DNA from: Epiperipatus broadwayi
Lineage: Eukaryota > Onychophora > Udeonychophora > Euonychophora > Peripatidae
Assembly (NCBI GenBank): GCA_028023455.1
Contig: JAQFVV010012396.1
Coordinates: forward strand, 2,858,156-2,922,155
Reading direction: 5' to 3'
DNA length: 64,000 bases
Below the pieces are notes generated by a model. That model did not search any database. It saw only the letters and a program-made list of their open reading frames with translations, and was not told the DNA's origin. A program made the translations under genes and the position numbers. Positions within the stretch are counted from its first letter, which is position 1; every line of letters starts with the position of its first letter. Of the stretch, positions 1-13,119 are shown piece after piece.

Positions 1-129
1 TTATTTGAAGTTTCTCCAAATGGTGTTTACCAAATAATCTGGAGCTATTAAATTATCTCTTTATTTGATTTTTTCTATGATTTTCTTTAGTTTCATTCCC
101 TGTGGATCTTCCAATTTCCAGTAGTGATT

Positions 130-420
130 TTACACATTATGCACCATAATGCAAAGTACATGAAGATTGTAAGGCTTATTTCTGCATAAATGCCTTATTT
201 AACACAACTTTTAATGGGTATAAATTGCCCAAATGGGTTATTTCCCATCTTGTGAGAAGGGTTCTATGGTGATTTAATTTATTACATTTTATAAATATGT
301 GATCAATGGACTCCTCTTCCCTGCAGCACATGTGACACATAGGGCAATCTTCTTTATATTTCATCGGTGTGCCAGGTAGGCATTCATGGGGAGTCTAGGT
401 ATAATTGTATATTGACATGA
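130..420 (-). pseudogene. 3' end of a LINE reverse transcriptase ORF (zinc-knuckle region)
   Basis: On the minus strand an open stretch reads CPMCHMCCREEESIDHIFIKC. That is the C-X2-C ... H-X4-C pattern, with an acidic run before the histidine, found at the C-terminus of many non-LTR retrotransposon proteins (the zf-RVT type zinc-binding segment). It is followed by a short tail that ends in a stop near position 176. The reverse transcriptase core that should lie upstream (higher coordinates) is not recognisable, and the sequence becomes plain AT-rich DNA, so this looks like a 5'-truncated LINE insertion. Which clade it belongs to cannot be told. The finger pattern is seen directly; the assignment rests on family knowledge. 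Confidence 0.6.
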
Positions 421-479
421 CCTATTAATTAAAATCACTATAGACTTCATCCTGGGTAATTTAGGGAAAGGGCAGAGAC

Positions 480-3400
480 ATGTATTCATAAATTAAAAAT
501 TTTAGTGACAAGACAGTGATTTGTTATTTTTAGTGCTAAAATATCACAATGGCTTTTAGATTTATGAATACAGTAAATGGTTTCTGCCTCAAACCACTAA
601 TATCATTGATCATAATTGGGAGTGATTTCATTGTATGTCATAATGTGTTCAATCTCTATGCAGAAAAGAGTATGTGAGTGTATAAAACAAAAATAGTTAT
701 TAATTTAAAAAATATGTAAATATTAGTTGCACTTAAGTAAAAGCAAAAAAAAAGTCTTATTAAGGCAAAACATTAGTAATATATAGTGCAAAGAAATACT
801 AAAGGAAAAAAACAATATTTACCAGATTAGTCAAATATAAATTAGTTAAGATTTTATCTTCTTTCTTGTTTTATTTACTTATTAGAAAAAGTTGGATCCC
901 ACTTTCTCCCTTATTTGCTATATACACATGTTAAAAAAACTATACCATTATCTGACTTATTTCAGTAGACTGTGAGCAGATGACTTAGAAAAATGCTAAA
1001 GTCACATGGAACTGTGTTACCTGAAAAAATGTTCATGCTTTCAGATTTAACAAGTCTTGAGTATTTCAGGTAAATGACTTAATCACAACATTGCAAAATA
1101 CAACAAAAATAAGTATTACAATCTAATTTGTTGGAGATGAGTGGATAGTTTTTACCAGCACTTTTTAATTATTATTTTTTTTAGTATTTATGACTAATAA
1201 TTTCTTTCCAAACACCCCATAATATTTTTCAACACTTATGCTTAACATGTACTTTTGTGATGAGTTCTTTTTATTTTATTCCAGAACCAAGATCATGCAG
1301 ATTCTGAATCTATTTATGATGAAGCAATAGCATTAAAAAAAAAAAACTATTAGAATTTCATCTATAATAATTATGATTTCAACAAAATCCACTATAACAA
1401 AAAAAAAAAAGAATAGAAAATATTGAACCTATTAACGAAATGACAATGAAAAAAATCTCATAAAAAATTACACTTAACTGAAATATTATAAAGTATTTAC
1501 AAATACAATAATATAGGAATACATCAAAGAAAATGAATAAAGGAAAGGTAATAAGAGAAAAGCTAAATATATTGACAAGTATGATTACAGTGTTGGTGAG
1601 TAGAATGATCTTCTACCTGTGCAAAACTTTTGGATTTGGAAATATGCAAAGATATATCATCCAGCAGCAAATCAAGTTGAAGAGCTATGTCTAAGTTTAT
1701 AAAAAAAAAGTGTTGTGACATTATGAAAAATTATCATGTTAGCACTTTAGATAGATTAATCGAAAACTTTTATCAATGTAAAAAGTATTTTTGTATAATT
1801 AATTCAATTTAAAAACATATTGCATTTCAACTTATTAAAATAAACAATTGTTAAATTATGTCAGTACCCCCCCCCCCCATCATAATCTTTGTCTGAAAGT
1901 TTAAATAGCTTCAAAATGTCTCTCACAAAAGATTTGTTACATCCAAGTGATAAAGAAGTTTGTGGAGATATGAAATTAAAACAACTTGTTCGGCATTCTG
2001 TTTCTCATTTTATGAGTGTAAAATGTTCTGGTTATTATAAAATCACAATTATTTTAAGTCATGTTTTTGTAAGGAATGCTCAGTAATAAAGCCATTTCTA
2101 CAATTTTCTGAATCTATTTCAACTTAATGTTTAGGCACGTTAAAGATGATGGCTAGGTTGTAAGTGCAATACTATTTCCCATTGATAAGGATCAGTATCT
2201 AAATGCTAATGTGGTTATGTTGATATAGCACTGCTATTTGATCCCAGTTGGTACTGCAAGCTAACACTAGATTGCTGTGGACAAAATTGAACGAATTACT
2301 ATCCTAAAATCAAGACTTATATATAATAAAAATTTGCCACATCAGTAATTTTTTTAATATGCATACAATATTTATTTAATAAATTTGAACTCCTAATTTA
2401 TGAGATAAATCTTTATGAACTTTTTTTTTTCTTTTAGAAACAAGATTTTTTTTGTGTGAACATAACTATTATAGACAACACATGCGCTTAATCTATATAT
2501 ATAAATTAATTTTCAGTTTCATCTTTCTAATAAAACATTCCTGTCACTCTACGATAATTTGGCTTTCATCACCTCTCGTAATATTATAAAATTCAACAAC
2601 AGATCTCTTTATAGTGCCTCAAACCATCCTATTATTAAACATACTTCTTTTTTTAAAAAAACTCAATATTGTTTCGAAAATGACTGATTCCAGATGGCTC
2701 TGACGGCCAGTTTAATCTTCACAATTAATGATCAGTGAGCCTTTGTGATTAAGATAAAATCTACTAGGCTTTTTGTAATTAATTAAATTATTAACAGGAT
2801 TTTGCTGGCAGAAATTCATAAAGTAAATATTCATACGCAATTCAAATGCTCTGACCCAGACAATAAGAAGGAGAAAGTGTTTACTCCTTTCTTATTAATT
2901 TTGAATTCATTTTAATTTTGATTTTAAAGATAACTTCGTGCAAAGAAAAAAAATATGTTTATCATTAAAAGAAATATTTGAAGACGATTAATTAAAGTAT
3001 AAATATAAAATGAAATGTAATAATCTTTTTACAATTTTTTTTATTATTAAATACAGTACTACAAAATCTAAATTTTGATACTTTACTTTAAGCGAACTTG
3101 AGATTAAATTTGAAATTTTAACGTAATAAGCAACATATTACTTAAACTTTAAATAAAGTATTTGATTATTGATTGACATACATTAAAAAAATAAATGTCA
3201 TGTTATAAGAGATCATTTATCAAGTAATTTTTATATAACTTTATAATAAAATCTTATAAAATTGTATGTAATAAACATCAAGATGATATTTAAGTTTCAG
3301 AAAGACAAAAAGAATTTAATCATTTACTCAGCTGACAAAATTTAGATTTTCTTGAGCTGGGAATCAATCCAGTCTTCTTTAGCTTTTGACGCCATCTCAC

Positions 3401-3900
3401 TCAACTGTACACAGTTTGAAACCATGATACAGAGAATTACATAATTCAAAAGCTATTAAAAATAATAATTTAATTTTTTATTACAATTTGATCTTTAACC
3501 TTTTTAAAAATAGAAAAAGGGAACAAAGGTCTTTATATGTTTAGAGAGAATGAGAGGATAGTTCGACTATAATTATAGCTTGAGTTATTAGCAATTCAAA
3601 CAAAATATTAATTACAAATTAAAAATAAATAAATTTTAATTTATAATTTTTTATTTAGTTCATACATCCAAATACGACTGCATATATAGCTCATCATATA
3701 CATACGCACATTGCATATTTATATATAGATGTTAAAAAGACATATTATAATATGATTTGCTAATATATAGTCAGAACGAAATATTGTGGATACTGAAGAA
3801 ATAAGGGAATATATATATGCATGTGTATGTGTTTTTCTGAAAGTTTGTGATGAACAGCATTTTAGTATTAATTATATGTTGAAATATTTCCATCATTTAA
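480..3900. other. AT-rich gene-free sequence
   Basis: I see no coding pattern, RNA gene or structured repeat here beyond homopolymer A/T runs and a 12-base poly-C run at 1867-1878. Short open frames inside it (for example around 1.9-2.1 kb) have no recognisable composition or motif. Confidence 0.6.
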
Positions 3901-3929
3901 AATTTAATATAATCTGAATGAAAATAGTG

Positions 3930-6450
3930 CCAATCATTGGACGCCATTTGTAACAGAATGAAAATAATAAACTGAGTCATGGTGACGATCAACCTTTTAT
4001 AAAACCACAAGTTATGGATGCCATTTATGACAAAATAAAATATTGATGATACTTTTTGCTATAACTCCACAGATTTGAACAACATTTGTGACGTATTGGA
4101 TCTAAATAAAACCAATATTTCAAATTGTTCTAAGAATATGAGCACTATTTGTAACAAATTAGAAATAAAGATAGCATAACCAAACATCACTATCTTATAA
4201 ATAGCAATATGTCCCTATTAAACAAACCACTTGTAATAAAATAAACATAATGACAAAGGATGAGAAAGATAAACTTTTAATGTTCTTTATGAATTAAAAC
4301 ACTTTATAACAATATGAACTTATCCCAAATGGTCATTTATATTTAAATAAAATGATTCATGAATGGATAAAATAATACTCTTAATATGCCCTATAAATTT
4401 AAAAGCAATTTAAAACAAAATGAGCATTATAAGCGTAGGAAATAAAGACTTTCGTATAACCTATAAACTTAAAACACCAATTATATCAAAATAAAGTATA
4501 ATAGTTGATCTCTAATTATATCTAAATAAAATAAAATAATACTAACTCAGTAATACTATTTCATTAATATAAATATCTTCTTATTGAATAAATCAATTGC
4601 AATGGAATTGAATGATTGATGATAATAAAAAGACTTTATTATCTACAAATTTAGGCACATCAGTTTATTCATAATAAATATATAAAACTTTCTTTTTAAA
4701 ATTCTATAAGTTCACAATATCAAATTGTAAATAAAATAAAATACCTCAATACTAAACTATATCATAATACAACATGCAAGATCACTAATCTAGCATATCT
4801 CATCACTTTCACCAGCTTATAATAACAGAATAAAATCAATCTTTAAATAACTTTAACATTTACAATATCCAATAATAACAATGCAAAATAAACAACGGAT
4901 TCCCATTTGATACTTATTCAAATACATTTAGCCAATCACACACAGCAAATTATTCTTCAATGTAATAAAAGTAAGTTATTAAACTTTAAATTATAATTAT
5001 CATAATATGTGAACCTTATTAATGTTCTACTATGATCAAATGTCAATATTAAAACTTAGTATTTAAACTAAATTTATGCTGAACACCAATGAACATTAAA
5101 TATAATTAAAGCAAATCACTTTATTTAATGAACTTCAGATATCAATTCCAATATACTATTACCAATTTTATAATATAACAAGACTGCACTCTTTATAACT
5201 AAATAGTAACTTGATATAATATTCACCCAACAAATAATAGATTAAAAGAATATGCAAGCCTTTAATTGTAATTGCTTTCATTATCTTAAATAATTATTAT
5301 ATTGGTACTTTATAAATTATCAAATCAGTTCAGATATAAATTTCTATCCTAACATAACTGTAGATATAACAAAGAAAATAATTATAATAAGTTTCTAATT
5401 ACCTATTAAATATCTAATCATTCCAAATCAAGTAATTTGTTACCACATAAAATGTATATCTTGTCCAAATAATAAAATATTAAATTTAATACATAGAGAA
5501 TACTAGGTGATTTTACACACTCCTACAAATCTTGTGGCTTAATTTTCACACTGTTATACAATTACTTTTAATAAATTATGTGGTGCAACTCAATACATCA
5601 ACATTATCTTGTCAGAATATTATTAGCCAATAGATTTTCATTAAAAAAATGAATAACAACTAAGCAAGTCTATTTGTTTTAAACAAATTTAAGATTTTTT
5701 AAAACTGAATATATTCATCCTGCAGTGGATTGATAATGATTGATGATGATGATAAAAATTTAAGATATATATAATCCAATTAGGTTTTATGAAATATATT
5801 CTCCATTGAAATCAATTTAATAAAATAGGTGATTGTACATCAAACTTCACTTATAAAATGTTTAATATAAAATATGTATACCTATGTGACATGAAACATT
5901 TTGTTGAACATATACACCCTTGAAATACAAGAAAGTTAATGATATTTCTAATCATAATAATAAAATAATTAATTGGAATGAAATATAATAAACATAAGTT
6001 TGCCTGTCACCTTGTTCTAAATAAAATACAAATGAATGATTGTTACAATACTGTTCTTTTAGATTCTCAATAACTATAAGTTATATATTACCAAAATAAT
6101 TGATAACTAATGAATAAGAGGATATTTTAAATCAAATTTATAATGATTAAAATCTGAGATATAAATTTAAATTTAGATACTTAACTTTCTTATATTTCAC
6201 ATATAAAACAAATGATTATTTGACTTAAAGCATAATAATCAGTTATATTAATAAATACTATATGATTATATATGTAGGTAAAATAATAATAATATATATT
6301 AGCATATGACCTGATTAATTGTCCTCCAATGTGACACTTCAAAGTAATATCACAGTTCCAGTGTCTATGCCTTGAATTATAATTAGGTGATATTTTGTTA
6401 CTTTAAATAAAGGATAATTATCATGAAAAGTTATCTTATACAAAACACAT
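3930..6450. repeat. Very degenerate tandem array, period roughly 60-100 bp
   Basis: A loose motif like 'NNcatttgtaacaaaataaa' recurs near 3940, 4017, 4079, 4141, 4224, 4298, 4401, 4461 and 4584, and more weakly to about 6.4 kb. Spacing averages some 70-75 bp. No two copies are close to identical, so if it is a satellite it is old. Part of the likeness may only reflect AT-rich composition. It contains no open frame of note. Confidence 0.35.
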
Positions 6451-7081
6451 ATTTCCAAATATTAAAGTTATTTTTTTGTTAAGCAGGTATTTAATACTAT
6501 AATATATTATGAATAAACAAACACTAATTTCTACCCATTATGATGCAATGCAAACTAAACCAATTTAAATTGTGTATTGAAATAATTCATCAACATCACA
6601 AAAGAACATCTGCAGATGAAAATAATCATTATATATGATTTTCTATTGTTATCTTTTATATTCTATTATTAAAATGTAAGTGATATCCATTTTTAGTAAA
6701 GAAATATTCAGATGATTTGAATACAATGAATTACTTTTTTTATTTTATATTCCTTTAATAAATTTTTCAATAAACCTGTCCAGTTTTCTGGACAAATATT
6801 ATCCTTTTTATTCATCATTTTATATAGATAATAAAGAAATACTTTTAAAAAAATTATATGAAAGAACTTAGATTTACTTCTATTGAAGTCAAGATGTAAG
6901 AGAGATAGAGAGAGTTCAAATTATTTAGTTCTATCTATAATCTTTTTAATTGATGTCATAAAGCCAAGGTAATGATCTTTTATAACTCTAATGTCAAATT
7001 TATTCAGTATTCTAAAAGTAAAGTATTATTGTACAACAATAATAACAAATAAAAAAAAATATTTCACAATTATTACATATA

Positions 7082-7089
7082 ATAAATAA
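7082..7089. repeat. Left 8-bp target-site duplication of the Merlin element
   Basis: The octamer ATAAATAA lies directly before the left terminal inverted repeat and recurs at 9135-9142 directly after the right one. Merlin elements make 8-9 bp duplications. Confidence 0.75.
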
Positions 7090-9134
7090 GGTAATTTTCT
7101 GATCTATTGTGTCAGCCACTTGATGGCATTGATGCTAAACAAAAACACATAGATATAATGTTCCATCTAGTAATTCTGTATTAATATTGTCTTTTTTTGT
7201 TTATAAATTGTTTCTATAAAATGATATTAAAATATATATATATAATTTTTTTTTGTTTTTTTAGAAAATCTGAAATATTCCGCCTTTTTTTTTTGAATTT
7301 TTTGACTGACAATTATTAATGAGAGACATGTTTATTTTGACTAAGTTGAAATACAAATTTATATTGTTTTTTTTTAAATATTATTGACCAAATTTAATGG
7401 GAGAAAGGTTTTTTGTGTATGTTTAGATAGTTTCTTGCCACTAATTAATGAGAGACAAATTAACGTTACTTTTAGAATAATCAAACATCCGCATAAAACA
7501 TATTTACCCCTACATCAATAATGTCACTGTTTATGCAAATAATTAAAAAGTTAACTCACTTACATATTCTTGTCTTCTTTCTTGAGAAAATGGTTGGTTT
7601 TATAAACATTTAACAACATTTCCATGGCCAAAAATAACAACATTTTCATGGAACAAAAACTTTTAATGCATAAACAACAAACCAACACATGAACCTGAAA
7701 CTGTCCATGAAATGCAACAACATCATAACAGAAAACAAAATTTAAAAAAAACTACTGCTTTAGCTGCATCTCATCCAAGATTGCACAAAAACATCTCTGG
7801 CCTTATGAAGATGTCACCACAGGAGCAAACACAGGTAATTGTCCAGTCAACTGCTGACTGTGCCACACTGTTTTCTGTCCTGTGACTTTAGATATGCCCA
7901 AAGATGTTCAACATTTTGGGTGTGAGCACCTGTTTTAGGGTCAACAAAGTTGTAGCAATAGTTAACAGTGAAGGGTTTAAACTCTGAAGCCTACAAATCA
8001 GCTGTTTTATAGCCCTTCCAGCAATCAGAGTAAATGATGGATCTGGGCTTCACATTGGCCTGTATGGCCTGCAGAAGGGTGGATGCAGATTGTGATGATA
8101 CTGATGTGGCAAAGCATTCTCCAGTCTCTTGGCACAACTCTCCAAAGATCCACTGTTGATGAAACATTCTTCCCTGGTGGTTCTTTCATCAGCTGAAAAG
8201 TGTTTCATGTACCTCAACTATTAAACCTTCGCTCCAACTTGACTGGATGGTCTCGAAGAAAGACTTTTATGACACAGCCCACAGAGAGCCTCCTTCCACC
8301 TGACAAAAGCATCTTAAGACAACAAGATCATTGACAGAATTCTCTATGCTGAACTCATCACTGCTCTAATAATGAAGCAAATATAAATGTTTGACAAAGA
8401 GCATTTGGAATCCCTCAAACCAGCTGCCTTTATGAAGTGAACACTTCTGATGACAAGAATGCAACTTACAGATGAAAGTCCAAAGATGTTTATGGACCTC
8501 AAGTCACATTGTCTCACTACACAAACATATCTTTTCTTTCAGAATGATGTTGTTCTGCTATAGAAACATCACAGTACTGGCTTCGATGTCTGGTAATTGC
8601 TATAACATCAACTTTTCAGAGTTTGAATTTGCCATTTTATTTATCTCGGAAAAGTACTCACTATAACATGACTTACAGTGTGATCATCAAAATATTTCAC
8701 TACCCCACCCTATAAACTAATTTAGGAGGCTTACAGCTTGGCCATATAACAGTCACAACACTGTTAAAACTATTAAAAGGTATCAGTACATCAATTCACA
8801 TTAAAAAAATGTCACCAATCAAAAAATAAATTATTTAGACATGATGTACTTAACATATCCTAGTATGATACTGTAGCAAAAAAATACAACCCAGCATTAC
8901 AATAAAGTCTGTAACACAAACTACTACAGCAACCAATGAAGGCAATTTCCTCTGCTTTTAGCATAGAAAAAAGCCACAGCGGTAACCGGCAGGTGAGTAC
9001 AAGAGATTCTTTCTATGTTATATCATAGAAAGAAGGCTAATTGCTTGGCTGTGGCCATGGAAATGGCTTATTTCTAGCAATTTAGCTAGAAATAGTGTCA
9101 TCAAGCACCTGACACAATAGATCAGAAAATTACC
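7090..9134 (-). mobile_element. Merlin-superfamily DNA transposon, about 2.05 kb, inactive
   Basis: The ends are inverted copies of each other. The left end starts GGTAATTTTCTGATCTATTG and continues to TGTCAG; the right end is its exact reverse complement for 26 bp, with further similarity (CTTGATG.CA) for about 12 more. An 8-bp direct repeat, ATAAATAA, flanks both ends. Inside, on the minus strand, is a decayed transposase of the ISXO2/IS1595-like DDE family, the bacterial relative of Merlin. Structure, TSD length and transposase family agree. Stops and lost catalytic positions show that it cannot move by itself. Subterminal sequence at 8.97-9.10 kb contains extra small inverted repeats (TTTCTAGC..GCTAGAAA and TTTCTATG..CATAGAAA). 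Confidence 0.85.
7790..8580 (-). pseudogene. Merlin (ISXO2-like DDE) transposase pseudogene
   Basis: Minus-strand translation, read across several stops, gives KCSLHKGSWFEG, then QQWIFGELCQETGECF, then SIIYSDCWKGY, then TVNYCYNFVDPKTGAHTQNV followed by EHLWAYLK. This is the block order of IS1595/Merlin transposases: the 'SWF' segment, the W-F-G-x-x-x-R/Q-E-T block, the second catalytic Asp in SDCWKGY, and the catalytic Glu in the VEHLW helix. The first catalytic Asp, usually in a VEIDES-like block, appears as His (IVEVHETLF). In-frame stops occur near 8370, 8230, 8185 and 8000. An N-terminal zinc-ribbon region is not clear. The gene is dead, but the family call is secure. Confidence 0.85.
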
Positions 9135-9142
9135 ATAAATAA

Positions 9143-10482
9143 TATTCACATTTAAAAAATACAAATAATATTATTTTAATTCAACACAAACTAAAATAAT
9201 TTGTGCTACATTTTTACCATACTATATTGGAAATATATATTCTTTACATATCTCCCCAATATAATATTACACATATTATATAAACAAAACAATAGACATA
9301 TGTAAGACATTAAATATTCATGCATATTATTTGTAATCTACTACTTATATATGTAATATTTGTATTGTGTTTAATATATTTCTGAAGAAGATTGCTGGGG
9401 CAATTAAAACTATCAATAGTGGATTGTAAAAAAGCATTGCAAAAAGTAATAATGCATATAAATGATATTAATATTATAATAACTAAAATACATATAATAA
9501 AGATGAAATAATAATTTTATCGAAACTATAAACTTTATAATTTATATATGTGCATTTTTAAAATGAATTTTTATATTGCAATTAATAATAAATATATCTT
9601 GCTTTAAAATTCTTGTTGTCATAGTAACATATTTCAATGTTTCTAGACTAATACATTCACTATTAAGATCAATTAAGAAAAAAAAATTACAATTTACAGT
9701 CCACCACACATTGAAATTTACTTCAAATTTCAGTAGGTATAATATATATATAAATGGGCATGTTTGTCAAATAATGCATGTTCATTTAATTTTTTTTTCT
9801 TCAGCACTGATCATCTAAATCACATATTATATAGTATAAAGATCATAATATTAACTCATAAATCACAAGATTTCATGAATGTTAATTTGTATAGGAAATA
9901 GTGGACTTAAACAGTGGAGAGAACAAACATGCTTCCACATCAAGTTGCTTCAGATTCGCCTATGTAAGTGAAAAGTTAGGTTAAAAGATAAGACAGCCAC
10001 TCTTATCTTTATAAAAGTTGCTATTTTGAGTCATGGTTTGAGAGGTTCCTTTATTGGCAAAATAAAGATATTGCTTGACTATTATAAATTTCAAGGTGCA
10101 TTTGATACAGGTTATAGCCTGTCTTAAAAATATTTACATATATTTTCTGTGTGCTTAATAAATAATTATAACTACACATGTTAAATAAAACTGTATTATT
10201 ACTGGGGAATAAAAATTGTGATGGGAAAGATTGAATGTGTGTGGGAAATTGGGTCTTATAATATTTTGTTAGTGTAGTAATAAATGTGATAGAAAAAGCT
10301 AGGTTAGCATTATTATTTTACTCTCGTTTACAGTTTTCACCCACCAATAATAACATATTTTTAAAGCTTTTATTTAAGTAAAAACAATCTCTGTTTGTTT
10401 GTTTGTAAGTTTGTCCATCATTGTAACCACTTTTATTATTAAATTAAAATCAAATATTAAAATTGAGGTTTACTAGATTTAA
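9143..10482. other. AT-rich gene-free sequence
   Basis: No coding or RNA signal seen. An 80-codon frame at 9576-9818 has the composition of AT-rich noise. At about 9.95-10.05 kb a short segment is slightly richer in GC, without a recognisable motif. Confidence 0.55.
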
Positions 10483-10663
10483 TTTACTAAGGCTGTAACC
10501 TCAAAAATATGCATTGTAAAAATATGATATTAGGGACCTCTACAGGGCTTAACCACAAGCTTATGCTTTGGAAGAGAAGAGTGTAAGCTTGTGGTTAAGA
10601 CCTGTAGAGGTCTCTCATATCATATTTTTACACACATATTCTTGAGGTTACAGCCTTAGTAAA
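10483..10663. mobile_element. Hairpin (foldback) MITE, about 180 bp
   Basis: Two arms of about 85 bp are near-perfect reverse complements. The left arm begins TTTACTAAGGCTGTAACCTC and the right arm ends with its complement; the centre is near TTTGGAAGAGAAGAG (about 10567-10581). The outermost arm bases are CTAAGG..CCTTAG flanked by TA on both sides, which would suit a Tc1/mariner-type target. It interrupts a dispersed repeat whose other copies (17.8 kb) lack it, so it inserted later. No coding capacity. Confidence 0.75.
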
Positions 10664-11700
10664 TATTACTTATGTAATCAATGTGTGTTTAAATAAATTT
10701 ATAATTACAACTTTAGATTTAATTTAATAGAATTGGCTCAAATTTTGTAAACAAAAAATAAATACCAGGCAAAGCAATATGGTACTATTACATTTTTTCT
10801 TAGATATGGAATAAAGTGTGCAAAAATTTTGAATATTTTTATATCAAATTTAAAAATTGTTATTAGAACTTTAATATGTTTAAGTATGATTTTCAGAAGA
10901 TCAGTATAGAGACTTTTTTTGGTTTCAATTAAAAATTATAATAACAGTTTAACATCAAAGTTCAATAGATTTAAATTCAATAAAATTTGTTTACATTTAG
11001 TATATTTTTGAAAAATTAGAAGCAAAGTGATAGAGAATTATAATATTTAAGGTGGTATTTAACCTAGTTTCTAAGATATAGAACAGTGAGAGAGACAGTT
11101 TTGAATATTTTGATATCAAATTTAAAAATTGATCTTAGAATTTTAATATGTATTAAATAATGCACAATTTTCTTGGTTCTAATTATATTAGTTTACAATA
11201 TAGTTTTGTTAAGCTTTTTTTTTAAAAAAAAAAAATTCCAAAAAAAAAAAGTCAAACACTTCTCAGCAGAAAAGTAAGTTGCTTAATGCTTTATTATATA
11301 TATATATATACACACTAAATATGATATATACAAGAAGTATATATATTAACTTATATTGTAGAAATATATAATGATATATATAAATAAATTTAAAAAGTGG
11401 CAATTAAATTTAAAGTAAAATTATGCATATTAAATGAAGTTCATTTACAATATAGTTTTGTTAAGCTTTTTTTTTAAAAAAAATAAAAATTTCCAATTAA
11501 AAGCAAAAATATCAAATACTTTTCACTTAAAAAATATTCTCATATTATTAGTCAGTTAATGATTTATTATACACATATATTATATATATGCTAAGTATGA
11601 TATTTACATAAGGGGTATACATATTAATTTATAACAGAAATATCTAATGATATATATATATATCAAAAAATTAACTCTATTTAAAATACTATATGGTTTC
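10664..11700. repeat. Dispersed repeat family R1, copy 1, with two tandem 3' units
   Basis: This shares long stretches with 17.81-18.59 kb and 19.91-20.35 kb: 'attttgaatatttt.atatcaaattta', 'agtatagaga.ttttttgg.tttcaatt', and the block 'ttaagcttttttttaaaaaa' followed by 'caaacacttttca.cagaaa'. The last block and the TA-rich part after it occur twice here (about 11.18-11.44 and 11.44-11.70 kb), giving a tandem unit of about 265 bp. No open frame is conserved between copies. It is probably a non-autonomous element or old satellite; its ends are not defined. Confidence 0.6.
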
Positions 11701-12280
11701 ACATTTTTATTTACTAAAACTAAACAGTAATAATTTTTTATATTAAATGGTTTTAGCAAAAAAAATAATTTTTCTTCAACCACAACTGAGATGTTTAGAT
11801 TTAACTTAAAATAAAACCTTAGGGGATCCAGTAATTAAGTAAGATAATCACTAAGGAATTGATTTTAATTAATTTTTGGACTCTATACTTTTATTTCAAG
11901 TTAAACTTAAAACTTCAAGTATGTGGGATTGACTTAACTAATTTTTAAATTACCCATGCTTTTATTTTAAGATAAATCTAAAAACCCCAATTGCAGTCAA
12001 AGAAGCAATTATTTTTTAGTTTTTTAGTGCAAGGTAAATATATAAAAAAATATCTCTACTTTTTTCATGTGAAGAATGATCTCCAATCTAATTAATTATA
12101 TAAACATTAATTAATCATCAATCTAAATCATATTTTAAAACTTATTATATTGGACACTGAGAAAAAGAGTTTTTCTTTCTCCAGTAATTTTACCTTCACC
12201 TATAGATGATGGATATCATTCTTTGATTTAGAATATTTTTTTTGATAATTCATTTTGTGACAATAAAAATATTTATAGAT
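11700..12280. other. AT-rich gene-free sequence
   Basis: Nothing recognisable; short homopolymer runs only. Confidence 0.5.
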
Positions 12281-12650
12281 AATGTATACCATTATCACTT
12301 TCAACCATTACTGATCCATTGCAGGATGAAAGCCCAAGTTTACTTTTTCTGATACTAGTCTCTTTTCTACATAACACACCAGAAAATTTCTTAATTACAT
12401 CCATCCATCTTACATGTGGTGTTTTCCTAGTTCTATTACTACCATTTGTGATCTAATTTGAGATTTCAACTGCCCATATATTGTTTTTTAACAATATGAC
12501 CACATGAGATCCATTTAAGTTTGTTAATTCTTTAAATGATATCAGTAAATCCTGTTTGTTTTATTACCAATATATTTAATTTTTGATCTTTTTTCACTCC
12601 AAACATACATCTCTAAAGCAACTGATTATATGATTATTTTACACAGATAT
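12280..12650 (-). pseudogene. Degenerate 3' end of an RTE-like LINE
   Basis: The minus strand contains RTRKTPHVRWMDVIKKF, close to the G-R-P-x-x-R-W-x-D-D-I-K-K block near the C-terminus of RTE-type retrotransposon proteins. Downstream on that strand are remnants of the usual end (…GLSSCNGSVMVE, out of the 'HPAMDQ' neighbourhood). The same region, more decayed, recurs at 52.42-52.74 kb in the same orientation, sharing 'tatcactttcaaccatta' and 'tgcaggatgaaa' type strings. Several stops are present. Clade assignment is from memory of this signature and is moderate only. Confidence 0.5.
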
Positions 12651-12984
12651 TTATTTAGAATTTTTCCTTTGAGAATATGAGTAAATATTTATTTGATTAC
12701 TTTTTAAAACATTTTTATGCTCAAAAAGGTACATCTTATGTATAACTTTAAAATTTGCCTGCCTACAATATCAAGTTTCTATTAACTAATATACTGTAAA
12801 CAACAGCTCTAAAACATTACAAATCTAGTATAATGATGATTTATGTATGATTTAAACAAGTATTTATTGTTGATTATAAAGTGTTATCTTTTTTTTGTAT
12901 CAAAAATAAAATGTTATATGATTTAAGAATAGTATAACAAAACCATAGTATTGTGCAACTAATTATAAGAATTTCACTTATTTT

Positions 12985-13115
12985 CTAATGTGGTTTAACT
13001 CAGTGGTAGAATGGTCAAATCTACAACTCAAAACCATAGATCATGAATCATATCTGATGTTTGGAATTTTTTATGAATTCCCAGAAAAAGACTATTTGAT
13101 TTTTTGAAAATATAA
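12985..13115 (+). mobile_element. tRNA-derived SINE-like copy
   Basis: The head TTTAACTCAGTGGTAGAATG resembles a tRNA D-arm/A box. It is followed after about 40 bp by a weakened B-box region (TAGATCATGAATCATATC) and then by 'gaattcccagaaaaagactatttgatttttt'-like tail sequence (quoted in parts: GAATTCCC, ACTATTTGATT). A related copy lies at 14.95-15.07 kb. Polymerase III activity is unlikely because the B box is decayed. Confidence 0.5.
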
Positions 13116-13119
13116 TTAT

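Noticed and set aside
3320-3400. CTCAGCTGACAAAATTTAG ... GGGAATCAATCC as a tRNA-like SINE
   Set aside because: The A and B boxes match too poorly (about 7 of 11 in the B box), with no tail or related copy.
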